Shown: positions 16,785 through 25,721, numbered from the stretch's first letter. The stretch: DNA of 64,000 nt from Haloarcula mannanilytica (GCF_005406125.1 NZ_BIXZ01000002.1:62001-126000), one strand, 5' to 3'. Translations and numbers: made by a program. Notes: generated by a model not told the origin, from the sequence alone.

Positions 16785-17515
16785 GCGGTGACAGCGCCCA
16801 CCCCGAGTACGGCGAGACGTGGGTCTACGAGAGTATTATCGGCGCACTACCGGGAATTCAAATACCCACGTGGGCAGCGATGGCGATACAGCTGCTCATC
16901 TTCGAGGTTGCCATCGTCGCCCTGTCGTGGTACTACGACGTCTGGAGCGCCGCCATCGCCGGGACAGTCGTCGTGTTCGTCGCCACCATCGGCAGCGCGG
17001 AGATGCTCCGCATCAGCACGCTCATCCGCCGCATCGACGTGCCGCCGACCTACCGCGCGCTGTTGTTCGCCTCGAACGTCGAGGTCGTGCTGTCCGTCCT
17101 CGCGTATGTGGCGTTGCTCACCCACCTGTTCGTCTTCGACCCGCAGGTCAGCTCGATGCCGCTGCTGAACCAGCTGTTCGGGTCAGAACCGCCGGTACTG
17201 GTGGTGTATCTGACGCTGCTCATCCTCTGGGACGTGAGCTACCGTATCGGCACGGGCTGGTGGGCCAGCGTCACCGGTCTCTGGCGGTCGGCACGCTACC
17301 GGTTCGACCCCGAGACGGCGCGGGTGTTCATCCGGGCCGACCTGGAGATATGGGGCTTTGGCATCCTACAGCTCGTGCTCGTCCCGTTCATCCTCGACCA
17401 GCCGGTGCTGCTCGCGGCGCTGGTCGGACACGTGATAGCCGTTACAGTCGTGACCGCCGTCTCTGTCGGGCTGTTACGCTACCGGTCGAGATCGGCCGCC
17501 GTCAGTCAGAGTTGA
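16781..17515 (+). CDS. Multi-pass membrane protein
   Basis: 244 residues with about five hydrophobic segments (roughly 32-52, 58-78, 92-117, 140-157 and 193-235). No known catalytic motif. The start overlaps the upstream SDR stop as ATGA, so it is probably its functional partner in the membrane. The loops are mixed in charge (RISTLIRRIDVPPTYRA). Confidence 0.65.
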   Translation: MSGDSAHPEYGETWVYESIIGALPGIQIPTWAAMAIQLLIFEVAIVALSWYYDVWSAAIAGTVVVFVATIGSAEMLRISTLIRRIDVPPTYRALLFASNVEVVLSVLAYVALLTHLFVFDPQVSSMPLLNQLFGSEPPVLVVYLTLLILWDVSYRIGTGWWASVTGLWRSARYRFDPETARVFIRADLEIWGFGILQLVLVPFILDQPVLLAALVGHVIAVTVVTAVSVGLLRYRSRSAAVSQS

Positions 17516-17675
17516 TCTGCTTGAACTGATCGAGCAGTTCTTCTGTCGACTCGTCGCCGTCGTAGTCGACGCTTCCGTGGTACGTGCTCCGGTCGTCGTC
17601 TTCCGACAGGTCGACCTCGCTGTTCTTGCGCTCACGGCGTTCGTGTTCGTCGTCGTCGTACGCTCCCATCGACAT
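17502..17675 (-). CDS. Small acidic protein of the DUF5786 type
   Basis: 57 residues: MSMGAYDDDEHERRERKNSE leading to SYDG-like acidic segments (STYHGSVDYDGDESTEELL) and ending QFKQINSD. This resembles the haloarchaeal DUF5786 family in length, opening MSMGAYDE and closing residues. Its 3' end overlaps the convergent membrane protein gene by 14 bases. Likely a conserved soluble protein of unknown function. Confidence 0.75.
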   Translation of the reverse strand: MSMGAYDDDEHERRERKNSEVDLSEDDDRSTYHGSVDYDGDESTEELLDQFKQINSD

Positions 17676-17829
17676 AGGTTACCACACTGAAACTTGGCAG
17701 TTAGTCACTATCAATGTAACGGTGGTGCCCGAAGCCGTCCCACACGGCAAGCAGAGCGGTCGAGCGGTCCAAACAGCGGACTCTCGACAGGGCGGAACGC
17801 CCAAGACCACTGACCGTCTATCCGGACCT

Positions 17830-18804
17830 GTGGCTGGTCCCTTACGTCTGCGACAGTCGAACGAGCGATGGAGCGAGAAGCGGGTCCGCAACGACTTGCT
17901 GACGCCGCTGCAGAACACGTTCGGTGCAACCATGAGCGGTCCGTGGTTCGCCCCGCCGGAGGGGTGGGCCGCGCGCCGACTAGAGATGGACAACGGCGAT
18001 TTCGCGCTGTTCTGCTGGAACGGCCAGCGAGCGTACTGGGTCGGAAACACAGAGACCCCGGAGACGCTGTGGCGGACGGAGAAGTACACGTTCGATGAGG
18101 TCCCCGACGACATCAGCGACTGGGTCCAACGTGAGCTGTTCGCCCAGTTAGAGGTGGAGGACCCGTGGCTCACCGAGTACGAGACGCTTGCGCACTTTTT
18201 CCTGCCAGTGTTTCTCTCGAAGGACGGCCGCGAGTCGACTCGGGAGTTCTTCCGGGACCACGCCGGCGGCTTCCCGGACGCCGACCGGGCCGACGGGCTG
18301 GCGTTTTACAACGACTTCCTGGCGACCGGTGCGCTGGACGACCACCGCTATACGATGGCGAGCAAACTCGGGACCAGCGAGGGATTCGACCTCTCGCGGA
18401 TGCGGGCGACGATGGGTGAGTTCAACGTCGCCAAGCTGCTCGTCGACGCGGGCAACGACATCAGACCCGAGGTCGAACTGGACTCTGGCCACTCCGTCGA
18501 CTTCCGAGTCGAGGACACGCTCGTCGAGGTCACCCGGCCGCGGCCACCCTCCCGACGGCAGGTCGACACCGCCGTGGCCGCAGTCAAGGCCTCCGGCGAC
18601 GCCAAGACCCGCGACCAGCTGGCGGCCCACCCCGGCGCAGTCCTCGTGGTCGACTGCAGTTCCTTCCCCGACGACGACTGGCGGCGGGTCTACGGCGAGA
18701 AACCGGACGTGGGCTACTCGCCGACCATCGTGTTCCGCGCCCGACCGGACGGCAGCGTGGAAGGGTACGCCTACGGGTCGGTTCCGTTCCCGCTCCCGTT
18801 TTAA
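17830..18804 (+). CDS. DUF5784-like protein with nuclease-fold features
   Basis: Read from the GTG at 17830 it has 324 residues. The N-terminus VAGPLRLRQSNERWSEKRV looks coding, and WFAPPEGWAARRLEMDNGDF follows. A later ATG at 17932 is the main alternative. Near the C-terminus, FNVAKLLVDAGNDIRPEVEL, then VDFRVEDTLVEVTRP, places acidic residues and a beta hairpin as in PD-(D/E)xK nucleases, although the usual catalytic lysine is replaced by T-R. The AAA+ ATPase gene follows 94 bases later on the same strand. Function unknown. Confidence 0.6.
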   Translation: MAGPLRLRQSNERWSEKRVRNDLLTPLQNTFGATMSGPWFAPPEGWAARRLEMDNGDFALFCWNGQRAYWVGNTETPETLWRTEKYTFDEVPDDISDWVQRELFAQLEVEDPWLTEYETLAHFFLPVFLSKDGRESTREFFRDHAGGFPDADRADGLAFYNDFLATGALDDHRYTMASKLGTSEGFDLSRMRATMGEFNVAKLLVDAGNDIRPEVELDSGHSVDFRVEDTLVEVTRPRPPSRRQVDTAVAAVKASGDAKTRDQLAAHPGAVLVVDCSSFPDDDWRRVYGEKPDVGYSPTIVFRARPDGSVEGYAYGSVPFPLPF

Positions 18805-18856
18805 TCGAACTCCAACCGACGGTCGGTCGCAGTATCTTCCCCGAAATTCGGGGCGT

Positions 18857-18866
18857 AACATATAAC
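18857..18866 (+). promoter_or_regulatory. TATA element before the orphan AAA+ gene
   Basis: AACATATAAC lies about 38 bases before the GTG at 18899, giving a short leader. Confidence 0.5.
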
Positions 18867-18898
18867 GCGCCAGACCGGCAACAATTGGTAAGATAGCC

Positions 18899-19954
18899 GT
18901 GGTAGACGACACAGAGCGATCAGGTGCCGGTAGCGCGGGGCAGTCGGTCTCAGAGGTCATGGACCGGCTCGAATCGCTCCGGTCCGAAGAGGAAGACCGC
19001 GCCGAGAGTGCCGAAGCCGGCGTATTGCTGGACCAGCTACAGGAAGTCGAACAGCGGCTCCTGGCGTTCGGCGAGGCGCTGGGCGGCACGGCCGACACCG
19101 TGACCGACCTCCCGTTCACCGAGGAGGCCGGGCTGGACCACATGCCGGAACCACTGTACGTCCGCCACGACACGGAGATGCTGAACCAGGTTACCTCGTG
19201 GCTCCTCCAGGATCAACACATCGGGTTAGTGAGTCCCTACGGCACTGGAAAGACGGCCTTCCGCGAGATCGTCCTGCGGGACCTCTCGAAACACGAGGGC
19301 TTTGTCATCACGCACCTGGACAATCCGCGCGAGACGACGCCGCGGAAACTGTACCAGACGGTACTGACCGCCGCCTACGCGGCGGGGTTCTCCATCGACC
19401 AGCGCAACTACTCGCAGGTCCGTGACGGGATTCCGTGGGCGACCGCTGAAGCGAAAGACGCCGTCCACGAAATCGTCCGTCGCGTGCGCGACGACGGGAA
19501 GACGCTGCTGCTGGTCGTCGACGAGATCGAGGTGCTGGAGGCGGATCTGCTGTCACCGCTGCAAGTGGCCGGTGACGCCGGCGTTCGGCTGTTTCTCACC
19601 GGGACGCCGGAGGGGAAGCGCCGCGTTGCCGAGATTCGCGGGACGCTCGATTCCCGACTGCGGTACTACGAGGGCATCGAACCGTTCTCGCCGGACGACG
19701 TGGCCGAGTACGCCGCCCGCTCGCTTGCGTATTTCCGGGACGAACCCTACGATGGTCAGGCCCCAGACCTGTTCACGCGGGCTGCAATCGAGGACATCCA
19801 CGAGCGGACCGAGGGCAACCCCCGTGAGGTCCGAATCGAGTGTCGTGAACTGTTCACCAGAGCGGCGTTCGTCTGGTACCGGACTGGGCAGGATGTCTCT
19901 CGCATCCAGATCACGCCGGAACTGCGCCACCGTCGGTTCGGAATGGGCCGCTGA
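18899..19954 (+). CDS. AAA+ ATPase, Orc1/Cdc6-related, without a clear winged helix
   Basis: 351 residues, starting at a GTG. After an N-terminal coiled-coil-like acidic stretch (EEEDRAESAEAGVLLDQLQE), the Walker A motif is SPYGTGKT at about 119-126, with Ser where most P-loops have Gly. Walker B is LLLVVDEIEVLE. LFLTGTPEG is a sensor I-like segment and TLDSRLRYYEGIEPFSPDD supplies sensor II-like arginines. The C-terminal part has no obvious DNA-binding winged helix, unlike true Orc1. Possibly an ATPase loader or regulator for the preceding DUF5784 protein. Confidence 0.75.
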   Translation: MVDDTERSGAGSAGQSVSEVMDRLESLRSEEEDRAESAEAGVLLDQLQEVEQRLLAFGEALGGTADTVTDLPFTEEAGLDHMPEPLYVRHDTEMLNQVTSWLLQDQHIGLVSPYGTGKTAFREIVLRDLSKHEGFVITHLDNPRETTPRKLYQTVLTAAYAAGFSIDQRNYSQVRDGIPWATAEAKDAVHEIVRRVRDDGKTLLLVVDEIEVLEADLLSPLQVAGDAGVRLFLTGTPEGKRRVAEIRGTLDSRLRYYEGIEPFSPDDVAEYAARSLAYFRDEPYDGQAPDLFTRAAIEDIHERTEGNPREVRIECRELFTRAAFVWYRTGQDVSRIQITPELRHRRFGMGR

Positions 19955-19985
19955 GCGGCCCTGAATGGGTATATAAACCACCCAC

Positions 19986-20000
19986 GTGATACGGTATCAC
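19986..20000. promoter_or_regulatory. Perfect palindrome upstream of the thermosome promoter
   Basis: GTGATAC-G-GTATCAC: seven-base arms around one base, about 50 bases before the TATA element at 20051. It may bind a heat-shock regulator or mark a terminator end. Confidence 0.5.
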
Positions 20001-20050
20001 ACTGTCGAGTGTGGCACGCACTAGGGCAATACACCGACCATCACCACAGC

Positions 20051-20060
20051 TTTTATATAG
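20051..20060 (+). promoter_or_regulatory. TATA element of the thermosome gene
   Basis: TTTTATATAG lies about 30 bases before the ATG at 20086. A second AT-rich site, TATATAAA, is at about 19969-19976. Confidence 0.6.
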
Positions 20061-20085
20061 AATCACATTCAATCATCGTTTGACT

Positions 20086-21783
20086 ATGGCTCAACAGCAG
20101 ATGGGCAACCAGCCCATGATTGTACTTTCCGAGGAGTCCCAGCGGACATCCGGAAAGGACGCGCAGTCGATGAACATCACAGCCGGGACGGCTGTCGCCG
20201 AGGCCGTTCGGACGACACTGGGTCCGAAGGGCATGGACAAGATGCTCGTCGACAACTCGGGCTCGGTCGTCGTCACGAACGACGGCGTCACCATCCTCGA
20301 TGAGATGGACATCGAGCACCCCGCCGCCAACATGATCGTCGAGGTCGCCCAGACCCAGGAAGACGAAGTGGGCGACGGCACGACGACGGCAGTCGTCATG
20401 GCCGGCGAACTCCTCTCGAAGGCCGAGGAACTCCTCGACCAGGACATCCACGCCAGCATCCTGGCCCAGGGGTACCGCCAGGCCGCCGAGAAAGCCAAAG
20501 AGATTCTCGAAGACAACGCCATCGATGTCGAACCCGACGACACGGAGACCCTCGAAAAGGTCGCCGCGACCGCGATGACCGGCAAGGGCGCCGAATCCTC
20601 CAAGGACATCCTCGCCGAACTCGTCGTCCGTGCCGCTCAGTCCGTCGTCGACGACGACGGCACCGTCGACACCGACAACATCCAGCTCGAAACCGTCGTC
20701 GGCGGCGCGACCGACGAATCCGAGCTCGTCGAGGGCGTCATCGTGGACAAGGAGCGCGTCCACGACAACATGCCCTTCGCCGTCGAAGACGCCGACATCG
20801 CCCTTCTCGATACGGCTATCGAGGTCCCGGAGACCGAACTCGACACCGAGGTCAACGTCACGGACCCCGACCAGCTCCAGCAGTTCCTCGACCAGGAAGA
20901 GAAACAGCTCAAGGAGATGGTCGACAAGCTCAAAGAAGCCGGCGCTGATGTCGTCTTCTGCCAGAAGGGCATCGACGACATGGCCCAGCACTACCTCGCC
21001 CAGGAAGGTATTCTCGCTGTTCGCCGCGCCAAGAAGTCCGACATCGAAGCGCTCTCGCGATCGACCGGCGCGCGCATCATCTCGAACATCGACGACATCG
21101 AAGCCGACGACCTCGGCTTCGCTGGCTCCGTCGCCCAGAAAGACATCGCCGGCGACGAGCGCATCTTCGTCGAGGATGTCGAGGACGCACGCGCTGTCAC
21201 GATGATTCTCCGCGGCGGCACCGAACACGTCGTCGACGAAGTCGAGCGCGCCATCGAGGACTCGCTCGGCGTCGTCGCCGCCACGCTGGAGGACGGCAAG
21301 GTCCTGCCCGGCGGCGGTGCCCCCGAGACGCAACTCGCCCTCGGTCTCCGAGACCACGCCGACTCCGTCGGCGGCCGCGAGCAGCTCGCCGTCGAGGCCT
21401 TCGCCGACGCCATCGACGTTATCCCGCGCACCCTCGCGGAGAACGCCGGTCTCGACCCGATCGACTCGCTGGTCGACCTCCGCAGCAAGCACGACGGCGG
21501 CGCAGTCACCTCCGGACTGGACGCCTACACCGGTGAGGTCGTCGACATGGAAGAAGACGGCGTCGTCGAGCCGCTCCGTGTCAAGACCCAGGCCGTCGAA
21601 AGCGCAACCGAAGCAGCCGTCATGATCCTCCGCATCGACGATGTCATCGCCGCTGGCGACCTGAAGGGTGGCCAGGGCGACGACGACGAGGACGAAGGCG
21701 GACCCGGCGGCCCAGGCGGCGCGCCCGGCGGCATGGGCGGCGGCATGGGCGGCATGGGCGGCGGTATGGGCGGCATGATGTAG
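20086..21783 (+). CDS. cct1: Thermosome (group II chaperonin) subunit
   Basis: 565 residues, one subunit of the ring chaperonin that folds proteins at high salt and temperature. Conserved ATP-binding motifs are visible: [12 protein letters not shown], the DEVGDGTTT motif, and GGGAPETQL near the C-terminus. The C-terminal tail is a run of Gly-Gly-Met repeats ([18 protein letters not shown]) typical of the family. The ATG at 20086 was chosen over a longer in-frame ORF beginning at 20011 because of the TATA spacing. Stem-loops and a 3' repeat element follow the stop. Which paralogue it is (cct1, cct2 or cct3) cannot be decided from this window. Confidence 0.97.
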   Translation: MAQQQMGNQPMIVLSEESQRTSGKDAQSMNITAGTAVAEAVRTTLGPKGMDKMLVDNSGSVVVTNDGVTILDEMDIEHPAANMIVEVAQTQEDEVGDGTTTAVVMAGELLSKAEELLDQDIHASILAQGYRQAAEKAKEILEDNAIDVEPDDTETLEKVAATAMTGKGAESSKDILAELVVRAAQSVVDDDGTVDTDNIQLETVVGGATDESELVEGVIVDKERVHDNMPFAVEDADIALLDTAIEVPETELDTEVNVTDPDQLQQFLDQEEKQLKEMVDKLKEAGADVVFCQKGIDDMAQHYLAQEGILAVRRAKKSDIEALSRSTGARIISNIDDIEADDLGFAGSVAQKDIAGDERIFVEDVEDARAVTMILRGGTEHVVDEVERAIEDSLGVVAATLEDGKVLPGGGAPETQLALGLRDHADSVGGREQLAVEAFADAIDVIPRTLAENAGLDPIDSLVDLRSKHDGGAVTSGLDAYTGEVVDMEEDGVVEPLRVKTQAVESATEAAVMILRIDDVIAAGDLKGGQGDDDEDEGGPGGPGGAPGGMGGGMGGMGGGMGGMM

Positions 21784-21818
21784 GGCAGGGCCGAACGTAG
21801 TGAGGGCCTGCCTCAAAA

Positions 21819-21847
21819 GCGAGCGGGGAGCGAAGTGACCCGCGAGC
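21819..21847 (+). repeat. 3'-flanking repeat shared with the ahcY downstream region
   Basis: A 29-base stretch after the thermosome stop matches the minus strand of 54005-54033 (downstream of ahcY) at 26 of 29 positions, by my alignment. Both start GCGAGCGGGG and contain AGTGACCCG. Confidence 0.65.
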
Positions 21848-21849
21848 TG

Positions 21850-21890
21850 CGAGGTTTCGAAGAAACCTCGGCAAGCGCCGGATGCTTGCC
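21850..21890 (+). terminator. Twin stem-loops after the thermosome gene
   Basis: CGAGGTTTC-GAA-GAAACCTCG (21850-21870) forms a nine-pair stem with a three-base loop. It is followed at once by a second hairpin, GGCAAGC-loop-GCTTGCC (21870-21890). Probable transcript end or stability element. Confidence 0.6.
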
Positions 21891-22065
21891 CTACTCGTCG
21901 ATTCGAGCGACAATCACCGCGGTTCTATCTTTTCTGTCTTCAACCCAAATCAGTCACAACGCTGTGTCGGAAGCGGCCTCTGGACAATCGTCAGCGGACC
22001 AGAGAGCCACGAAGCACGTACTCCGAAAGCACCACGGTCAAACCGCTAAAGACCAATGAATCGGT

Positions 22066-22290
22066 ATGGACCTGACAGGGACCGAACGGCGGCTGCTGTG
22101 GACCGGGACAGCGCTGGCGGGCGTTGTTCATCTGCTCGTTCCGGGACTGTTACTGTCGACGGCACAACTGGGCTACCGCTGGGCACTGGCAGTGGAGTTC
22201 GAACCGACGACAGAGTCACGCCGGCGGGTCCGGCTGCTCGGCGTCGCGTTCCTTGGTTTTGCAGCGGTGCTGAAGCGGATACGCAACTGA
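22066..22290 (+). CDS. Small membrane protein
   Basis: 74 residues with one or two hydrophobic spans (LLWTGTALAGVVHLLVPGLL and RVRLLGVAFLGFAAVL) and a basic C-terminus ending KRIRN. Starts ATGGACCTGACAG at 22066, about 15 bases after GCTAAAG, a weak TATA candidate. No recognised family. The stop lies 8 bases before the convergent LOG-like gene. Confidence 0.6.
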   Translation: MDLTGTERRLLWTGTALAGVVHLLVPGLLLSTAQLGYRWALAVEFEPTTESRRRVRLLGVAFLGFAAVLKRIRN

Positions 22291-22297
22291 AAGCGAG

Positions 22298-22759
22298 CTA
22301 CTGCACGGCCGATTCGACATACTCGACAGCGTCGGCGGGCGTGTCGACGTGTTCGATGGCGTCGCCGCCAGCCGCGCTGTCCAGACGGTGCGTTCCGAGT
22401 CCGGCGACGGGCCGGCCCATGTCGAGCGCGTGGCCGAGTTCCGAGAGCGTCCCGGTCCCGCCGTCGACGGCGATAACAGCCGCGCCGTTCATGACGACGA
22501 GGACGTTCCGGGCATTGCCCATACCTGTCGCGATAGCCGTCTCGACGTAGTCGTTGGCCGCAGTGGTTCGCTGGCCCGGGAGAATGCCGATAGTGTGACC
22601 GTCAGCCTCGCTCGCGCCCCGACAGACCGCTTCCATCACCCCGGACAGCCCGCCACACACCACGTCGTGGCCCCGCTCGGCGAGGTGCCTGCCCACCGCA
22701 CGCGCCTGTCGGTACTGTTCGTCTGCGACTGTCGACCCGCCGATGACCGAAACGCGCAT
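22298..22759 (-). CDS. LOG-like Rossmann protein (TIGR00725 type)
   Basis: 153 residues. MRVSVIGGSTVADEQYRQAR is followed by CGGLSGVMEAVCRGA, TIGILPG and DGGTGTLSELGHAL, the pattern of the lysine-decarboxylase-like/LOG fold (PGGxGTxxE-like at GTGTLSE). It lies about 40 bases beyond phaC in the same direction and may be the last gene of the PHA operon. Some LOG-type proteins hydrolyse nucleoside monophosphates, but function here is unproven. Confidence 0.8.
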   Translation of the reverse strand: MRVSVIGGSTVADEQYRQARAVGRHLAERGHDVVCGGLSGVMEAVCRGASEADGHTIGILPGQRTTAANDYVETAIATGMGNARNVLVVMNGAAVIAVDGGTGTLSELGHALDMGRPVAGLGTHRLDSAAGGDAIEHVDTPADAVEYVESAVQ

Positions 22760-22798
22760 AGCTGGACGTGTGCGGGAGAACGGAAAAACGGCCCCGGA

Positions 22799-24214
22799 TT
22801 ACAGCTGGTCGAGCCAGTCCTGGGCGCGGGACTCGGTGGTCTCGGCAATGTCGGCCAGTTCGGCCGCGTTGTAGTCGGCCAGATCCCCAACGGTCTCGAT
22901 ACCGGCGTCGTGCAGCCGGTCTGCATAGGTCGGGCCGATGCCGGAGACGGTGGCAACATCGGCGGGTCCGTCGTCGGCCTCCACATCGCTCTCGGTGTCA
23001 CCGGTCGCGTCAACGTCGATGTCGGTGAGTTCCGACTGGTCGTCATCGTCTTCGGCACCGGAATCGGGGGACTCGACCTCGATGTCCACCTCCTCGCTCT
23101 CGTTGCGCTCGGAGTACCACTCGGCGACCTCGGGCCAGAGGTCGGCATGGGTCGAGGACGACACGGAGAGACCGATGTGGCCCGTCGAGAACTCGATGGT
23201 ACGCGTGTCGTCGCTGGCGATGACCTCGTTGAACGGCTTGGAGGCCTCCGGCGGGATGAGGTGGTCGTACTCGCCCATGAGCTGGAGAACGGGCATGTCG
23301 ATGTTGTTCAGGTCGACGTGTTTGCCGTCGAGCTCCAGCTCGTTCTTGTAGAGCTTGTTGTCCTGGTACACGTCTTCGAGGAACTGGACGTAGGCCTCGC
23401 CGGCCACGTCGATGCCGTCACCGAGCCACCGCTCCATGCGGCCGAAGTTCTCGACGAAGCCCTCGTTTTCCATGTTCTCCGCGAAGCGGATGTACTTCGT
23501 GACGTAGTTCTCGACGGGGTCCATCAGCGCGAAGCCGATGTCAAGCATGTCCGAAGGGACGTTGCCGAACGTATCGACCACGTCTCTCGGGGAGTAGTAC
23601 TCCTCGGAACCCCACTCTTCGAGGACGCCGCCGGTCTGGTCGAAACACAGCCCCGCGGCCATCAGGCCCAGCGCGTTGACTTTCTCCTTGTGGAGCGCGG
23701 TGTACATCACCGACATGGTACCGCCCATGCAGTAGCCCAGGATGTTGATGGCGTCCTGCCCGGAGCGTTCCCGTACCACGTCGACGCAGTTGTCCATGTA
23801 GCGATTGACGTAGTCGTCCAGCGTGAGGTGCTGGTCGAGCCGCGAGGGTTCGTTCCAGTCGATGAGGTACACGTCGTGGCCCGCTTCGAGCAGGCGGCGG
23901 ACGACCGACCGCTCCTCCTGTAAGTCGAGGATGTACGGGCGGTTGATGAGCGCGTAGACGATGAGAATCGGGACGGCCTCTTTGTCCTCCTCAGCGACCT
24001 CGATACCGGCGGCCTCGGCATCGTACTGGAGGAGTTCGAGCTTGTTCTCCTCGTAGACGACCTCGCTTGGCGTCTGGCCGACATCGACGGACTCCATCAG
24101 CTCCAGCCGGTCGCCGGCGATCTGACTGGTCTCGGCGGCGTCGGTCATGTTCTCAAGCGTCTTGCGCTGCCAGTTGAGCGCGGCCTCGAACGGATTGAAT
24201 GGGTTGCTGGACAT
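22799..24214 (-). CDS. phaC: Polyhydroxyalkanoate synthase, class III PhaC subunit, with C-terminal helix-hairpin-helix
   Basis: 471 residues. It polymerises (R)-3-hydroxyacyl-CoA on PHA granules as a PhaE-PhaC complex. The catalytic triad is visible: C162 in GYCMGG, D317 in [10 protein letters not shown] and H346 in FSTGHIGLS. The alpha/beta hydrolase fold ends near residue 365. An acidic linker follows, and the last 50 residues ([20 protein letters not shown] onward) resemble a helix-hairpin-helix, as in RadA. Bacterial PhaC proteins lack this. Starts four bases after phaE ends, so co-translated. Confidence 0.97.
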   Translation of the reverse strand: MSSNPFNPFEAALNWQRKTLENMTDAAETSQIAGDRLELMESVDVGQTPSEVVYEENKLELLQYDAEAAGIEVAEEDKEAVPILIVYALINRPYILDLQEERSVVRRLLEAGHDVYLIDWNEPSRLDQHLTLDDYVNRYMDNCVDVVRERSGQDAINILGYCMGGTMSVMYTALHKEKVNALGLMAAGLCFDQTGGVLEEWGSEEYYSPRDVVDTFGNVPSDMLDIGFALMDPVENYVTKYIRFAENMENEGFVENFGRMERWLGDGIDVAGEAYVQFLEDVYQDNKLYKNELELDGKHVDLNNIDMPVLQLMGEYDHLIPPEASKPFNEVIASDDTRTIEFSTGHIGLSVSSSTHADLWPEVAEWYSERNESEEVDIEVESPDSGAEDDDDQSELTDIDVDATGDTESDVEADDGPADVATVSGIGPTYADRLHDAGIETVGDLADYNAAELADIAETTESRAQDWLDQL

Positions 24215-24217
24215 GGG

Positions 24218-24763
24218 TTACTCTTCCAGGTGTTCGAGGATGCGGTCGAGCTTCTGTTCGACCGCGTGCTGGCGGCGCTCCAGTTCGATGAGGCGCTCGC
24301 CGACCTCGTCTACGTCGTCGCGCGTCGGGAAACCGAGCTGTTCTAGGGTGTCCTGGCTCAGGTCGTCGGCCTCCTGTTGCATCTCCATCATCGACTCGAC
24401 AAGCTGGCCGTTGGCGGCCGCGAAGGCCGAGGTACCCATGACGTGCTTGAACGCCTCGTTGGCGGACTGCAGCCAGATGTCACGGAACTCGGCGGGGTCG
24501 ACATCCTCGCCCTGTGCGGCGTCAGTCGAGCGCTCGACCATCTGCTCGGCGGCGTCGATCCACTCCTCGTAGGCGCGGTTGTAGCCGTCCATCCCGTCGG
24601 CAAGGTCCTCCTCCTCGGGGATCGTGTCCTCAACGGCATCGGCCCAGGACTCCACGAAGGCCGCCTGGGCCTTCATGTTCTGCTCCATCGAGTCGGCGAC
24701 CGCGTTGTTCATCTCCTCAACCATCTCCGTCCATTCCTCCTGAATGTCGTTTGTGTTACTCAT
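24218..24763 (-). CDS. phaE: Polyhydroxyalkanoate synthase subunit PhaE
   Basis: 181 residues, the haloarchaeal class III PHA synthase partner, shorter than bacterial PhaE. It is predicted mostly helical, with coiled-coil segments (DEVGERLIELERRQHAVEQK). It has no enzymatic motif of its own but is required for PhaC activity. The ATG at 24763 was used rather than the longer in-frame ORF beginning at 24790, which adds MCARRRGTI. It sits between phaP and phaC in the leftward operon. Confidence 0.93.
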   Translation of the reverse strand: MSNTNDIQEEWTEMVEEMNNAVADSMEQNMKAQAAFVESWADAVEDTIPEEEDLADGMDGYNRAYEEWIDAAEQMVERSTDAAQGEDVDPAEFRDIWLQSANEAFKHVMGTSAFAAANGQLVESMMEMQQEADDLSQDTLEQLGFPTRDDVDEVGERLIELERRQHAVEQKLDRILEHLEE

Positions 24764-24808
24764 AATAGTACCTCGGCGGCGGGCGCACAAAAAAACCGGT
24801 CGTCGTTG

Positions 24809-25366
24809 TTACGCTTCGACGTCGACTGCGTCGGCGGCTTCGGCCTGCACTTCCTCGACTTGCTCCTGAATCTCCTCGACCTGCTCCTGCACTTCTTCGA
24901 GCTGCTCGCCGAACTGCTCGGCGGCTTCGACGGACTGGGATTCGAGTTCCTCGTGGGCCTCGACGAGCATATCGACCTGCTCGTTGACGGCAGTGACGTA
25001 CTCGTCGGTCATCTCGTCGTAGGTATCGACGCCCTCGGAGAGCTCCGATTCGAGGTTGTCGAAGACCTCGGCGTGGTTCTCGAGCAGGAAGTCGAACTGC
25101 TCGTCGACGGTCTCGCGGATCTGCTCGACGGTCTCTCTGGTGCCGGGCACAGTCGCGGCCACGGCGTCGAGGTAGCTGTGGAGCGCGGTCTGTTGCAGTT
25201 CAACGCCGCGACGCTGGGCCGACTCCTGCGTGTCGAGGCTGTCGATAACCGCGTTGTTGACGTTCTTCTGGAAGGAAACGCTCTGTTCGAGCGCCTTCTG
25301 GCTCTGCTCGATTGTGGTACGCTGCATCTCGAACGCTGTCGTAACGGGGGTTGTGTAGTCTACCAT
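24809..25366 (-). CDS. phaP: Phasin PhaP, PHA granule-associated protein
   Basis: 185 residues, almost wholly helical, ending in a strongly heptad-patterned acidic coil (LEEVQEQVEEIQEQVEEVQA). Phasins coat PHA granules and control their size and number. Starts MVDYTTPVTTAFEMQRTTIE. A longer open frame upstream overlaps the AbrB-like gene and is not used. The AbrB-like gene ends 7 bases before this start. Confidence 0.88.
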   Translation of the reverse strand: MVDYTTPVTTAFEMQRTTIEQSQKALEQSVSFQKNVNNAVIDSLDTQESAQRRGVELQQTALHSYLDAVAATVPGTRETVEQIRETVDEQFDFLLENHAEVFDNLESELSEGVDTYDEMTDEYVTAVNEQVDMLVEAHEELESQSVEAAEQFGEQLEEVQEQVEEIQEQVEEVQAEAADAVDVEA

Positions 25367-25373
25367 TGTTGGA

Positions 25374-25673
25374 TTACTCGCTGTTGTTGTTAGTGACCGG
25401 GAGGACGACGGCTTGGACGATGTCGCCTTCGTCGATGCCAAGCGCCTCTCGCTCCGCATCGGGGATGCTGATTCGACCCCCGCTTTGCACGCGGGTCTTG
25501 AACGTCGCCATCTGACTCATGGCGCCGAGCTGATTCATATCGAAACTCGGCATGCCACCGTTGGCGAACATCTGTTTCATCAGCTGCTGTTGCTGTTCCA
25601 TCGCATTCTCGCTCGCCTGTTGCATCCCCTTGAACATCGGAGGCCACATCAGGCCATCATCCTCGTCGGCCAT
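25374..25673 (-). CDS. AbrB/SpoVT-type regulator of the PHA operon (PhaR-like)
   Basis: 99 residues. The N-terminal part is Met/Gln-rich (QQQQLMKQMFANGG). The C-terminal half, TRVQSGGRISIPDAEREALG then EGDIVQAVVLPV, is a swapped-hairpin AbrB domain. Such a gene at this place in haloarchaea is known as PhaR-like and represses its own operon and phaP, being titrated away by PHA granules. A four-half-site operator array lies about 50-80 bases upstream of the ATG, consistent with autoregulation. Confidence 0.85.
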   Translation of the reverse strand: MADEDDGLMWPPMFKGMQQASENAMEQQQQLMKQMFANGGMPSFDMNQLGAMSQMATFKTRVQSGGRISIPDAEREALGIDEGDIVQAVVLPVTNNNSE

Positions 25674-25700
25674 CGGTCAAGTACACATAGACCCTTCAAT

Positions 25701-25710
25701 AATATAAAAC
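25701..25710 (-). promoter_or_regulatory. TATA element of the phaR-phaP-phaE-phaC operon
   Basis: On the minus strand GTTTTATATT, about 32 bases before the regulator's ATG at 25673. Confidence 0.6.
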
Positions 25711-25721
25711 TTCCCCTGAAA

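Noticed and set aside
20053-21816. Long minus-strand open frame (587 codons) across the thermosome gene
   Set aside because: Antisense shadow of a strongly coding gene; Val/Asp/Gly-rich composition reflects the opposite strand's GC codon bias.
22349-23923. 524-codon plus-strand frame opposite phaC
   Set aside because: Antisense shadow of the phaC gene, which has an intact catalytic triad.
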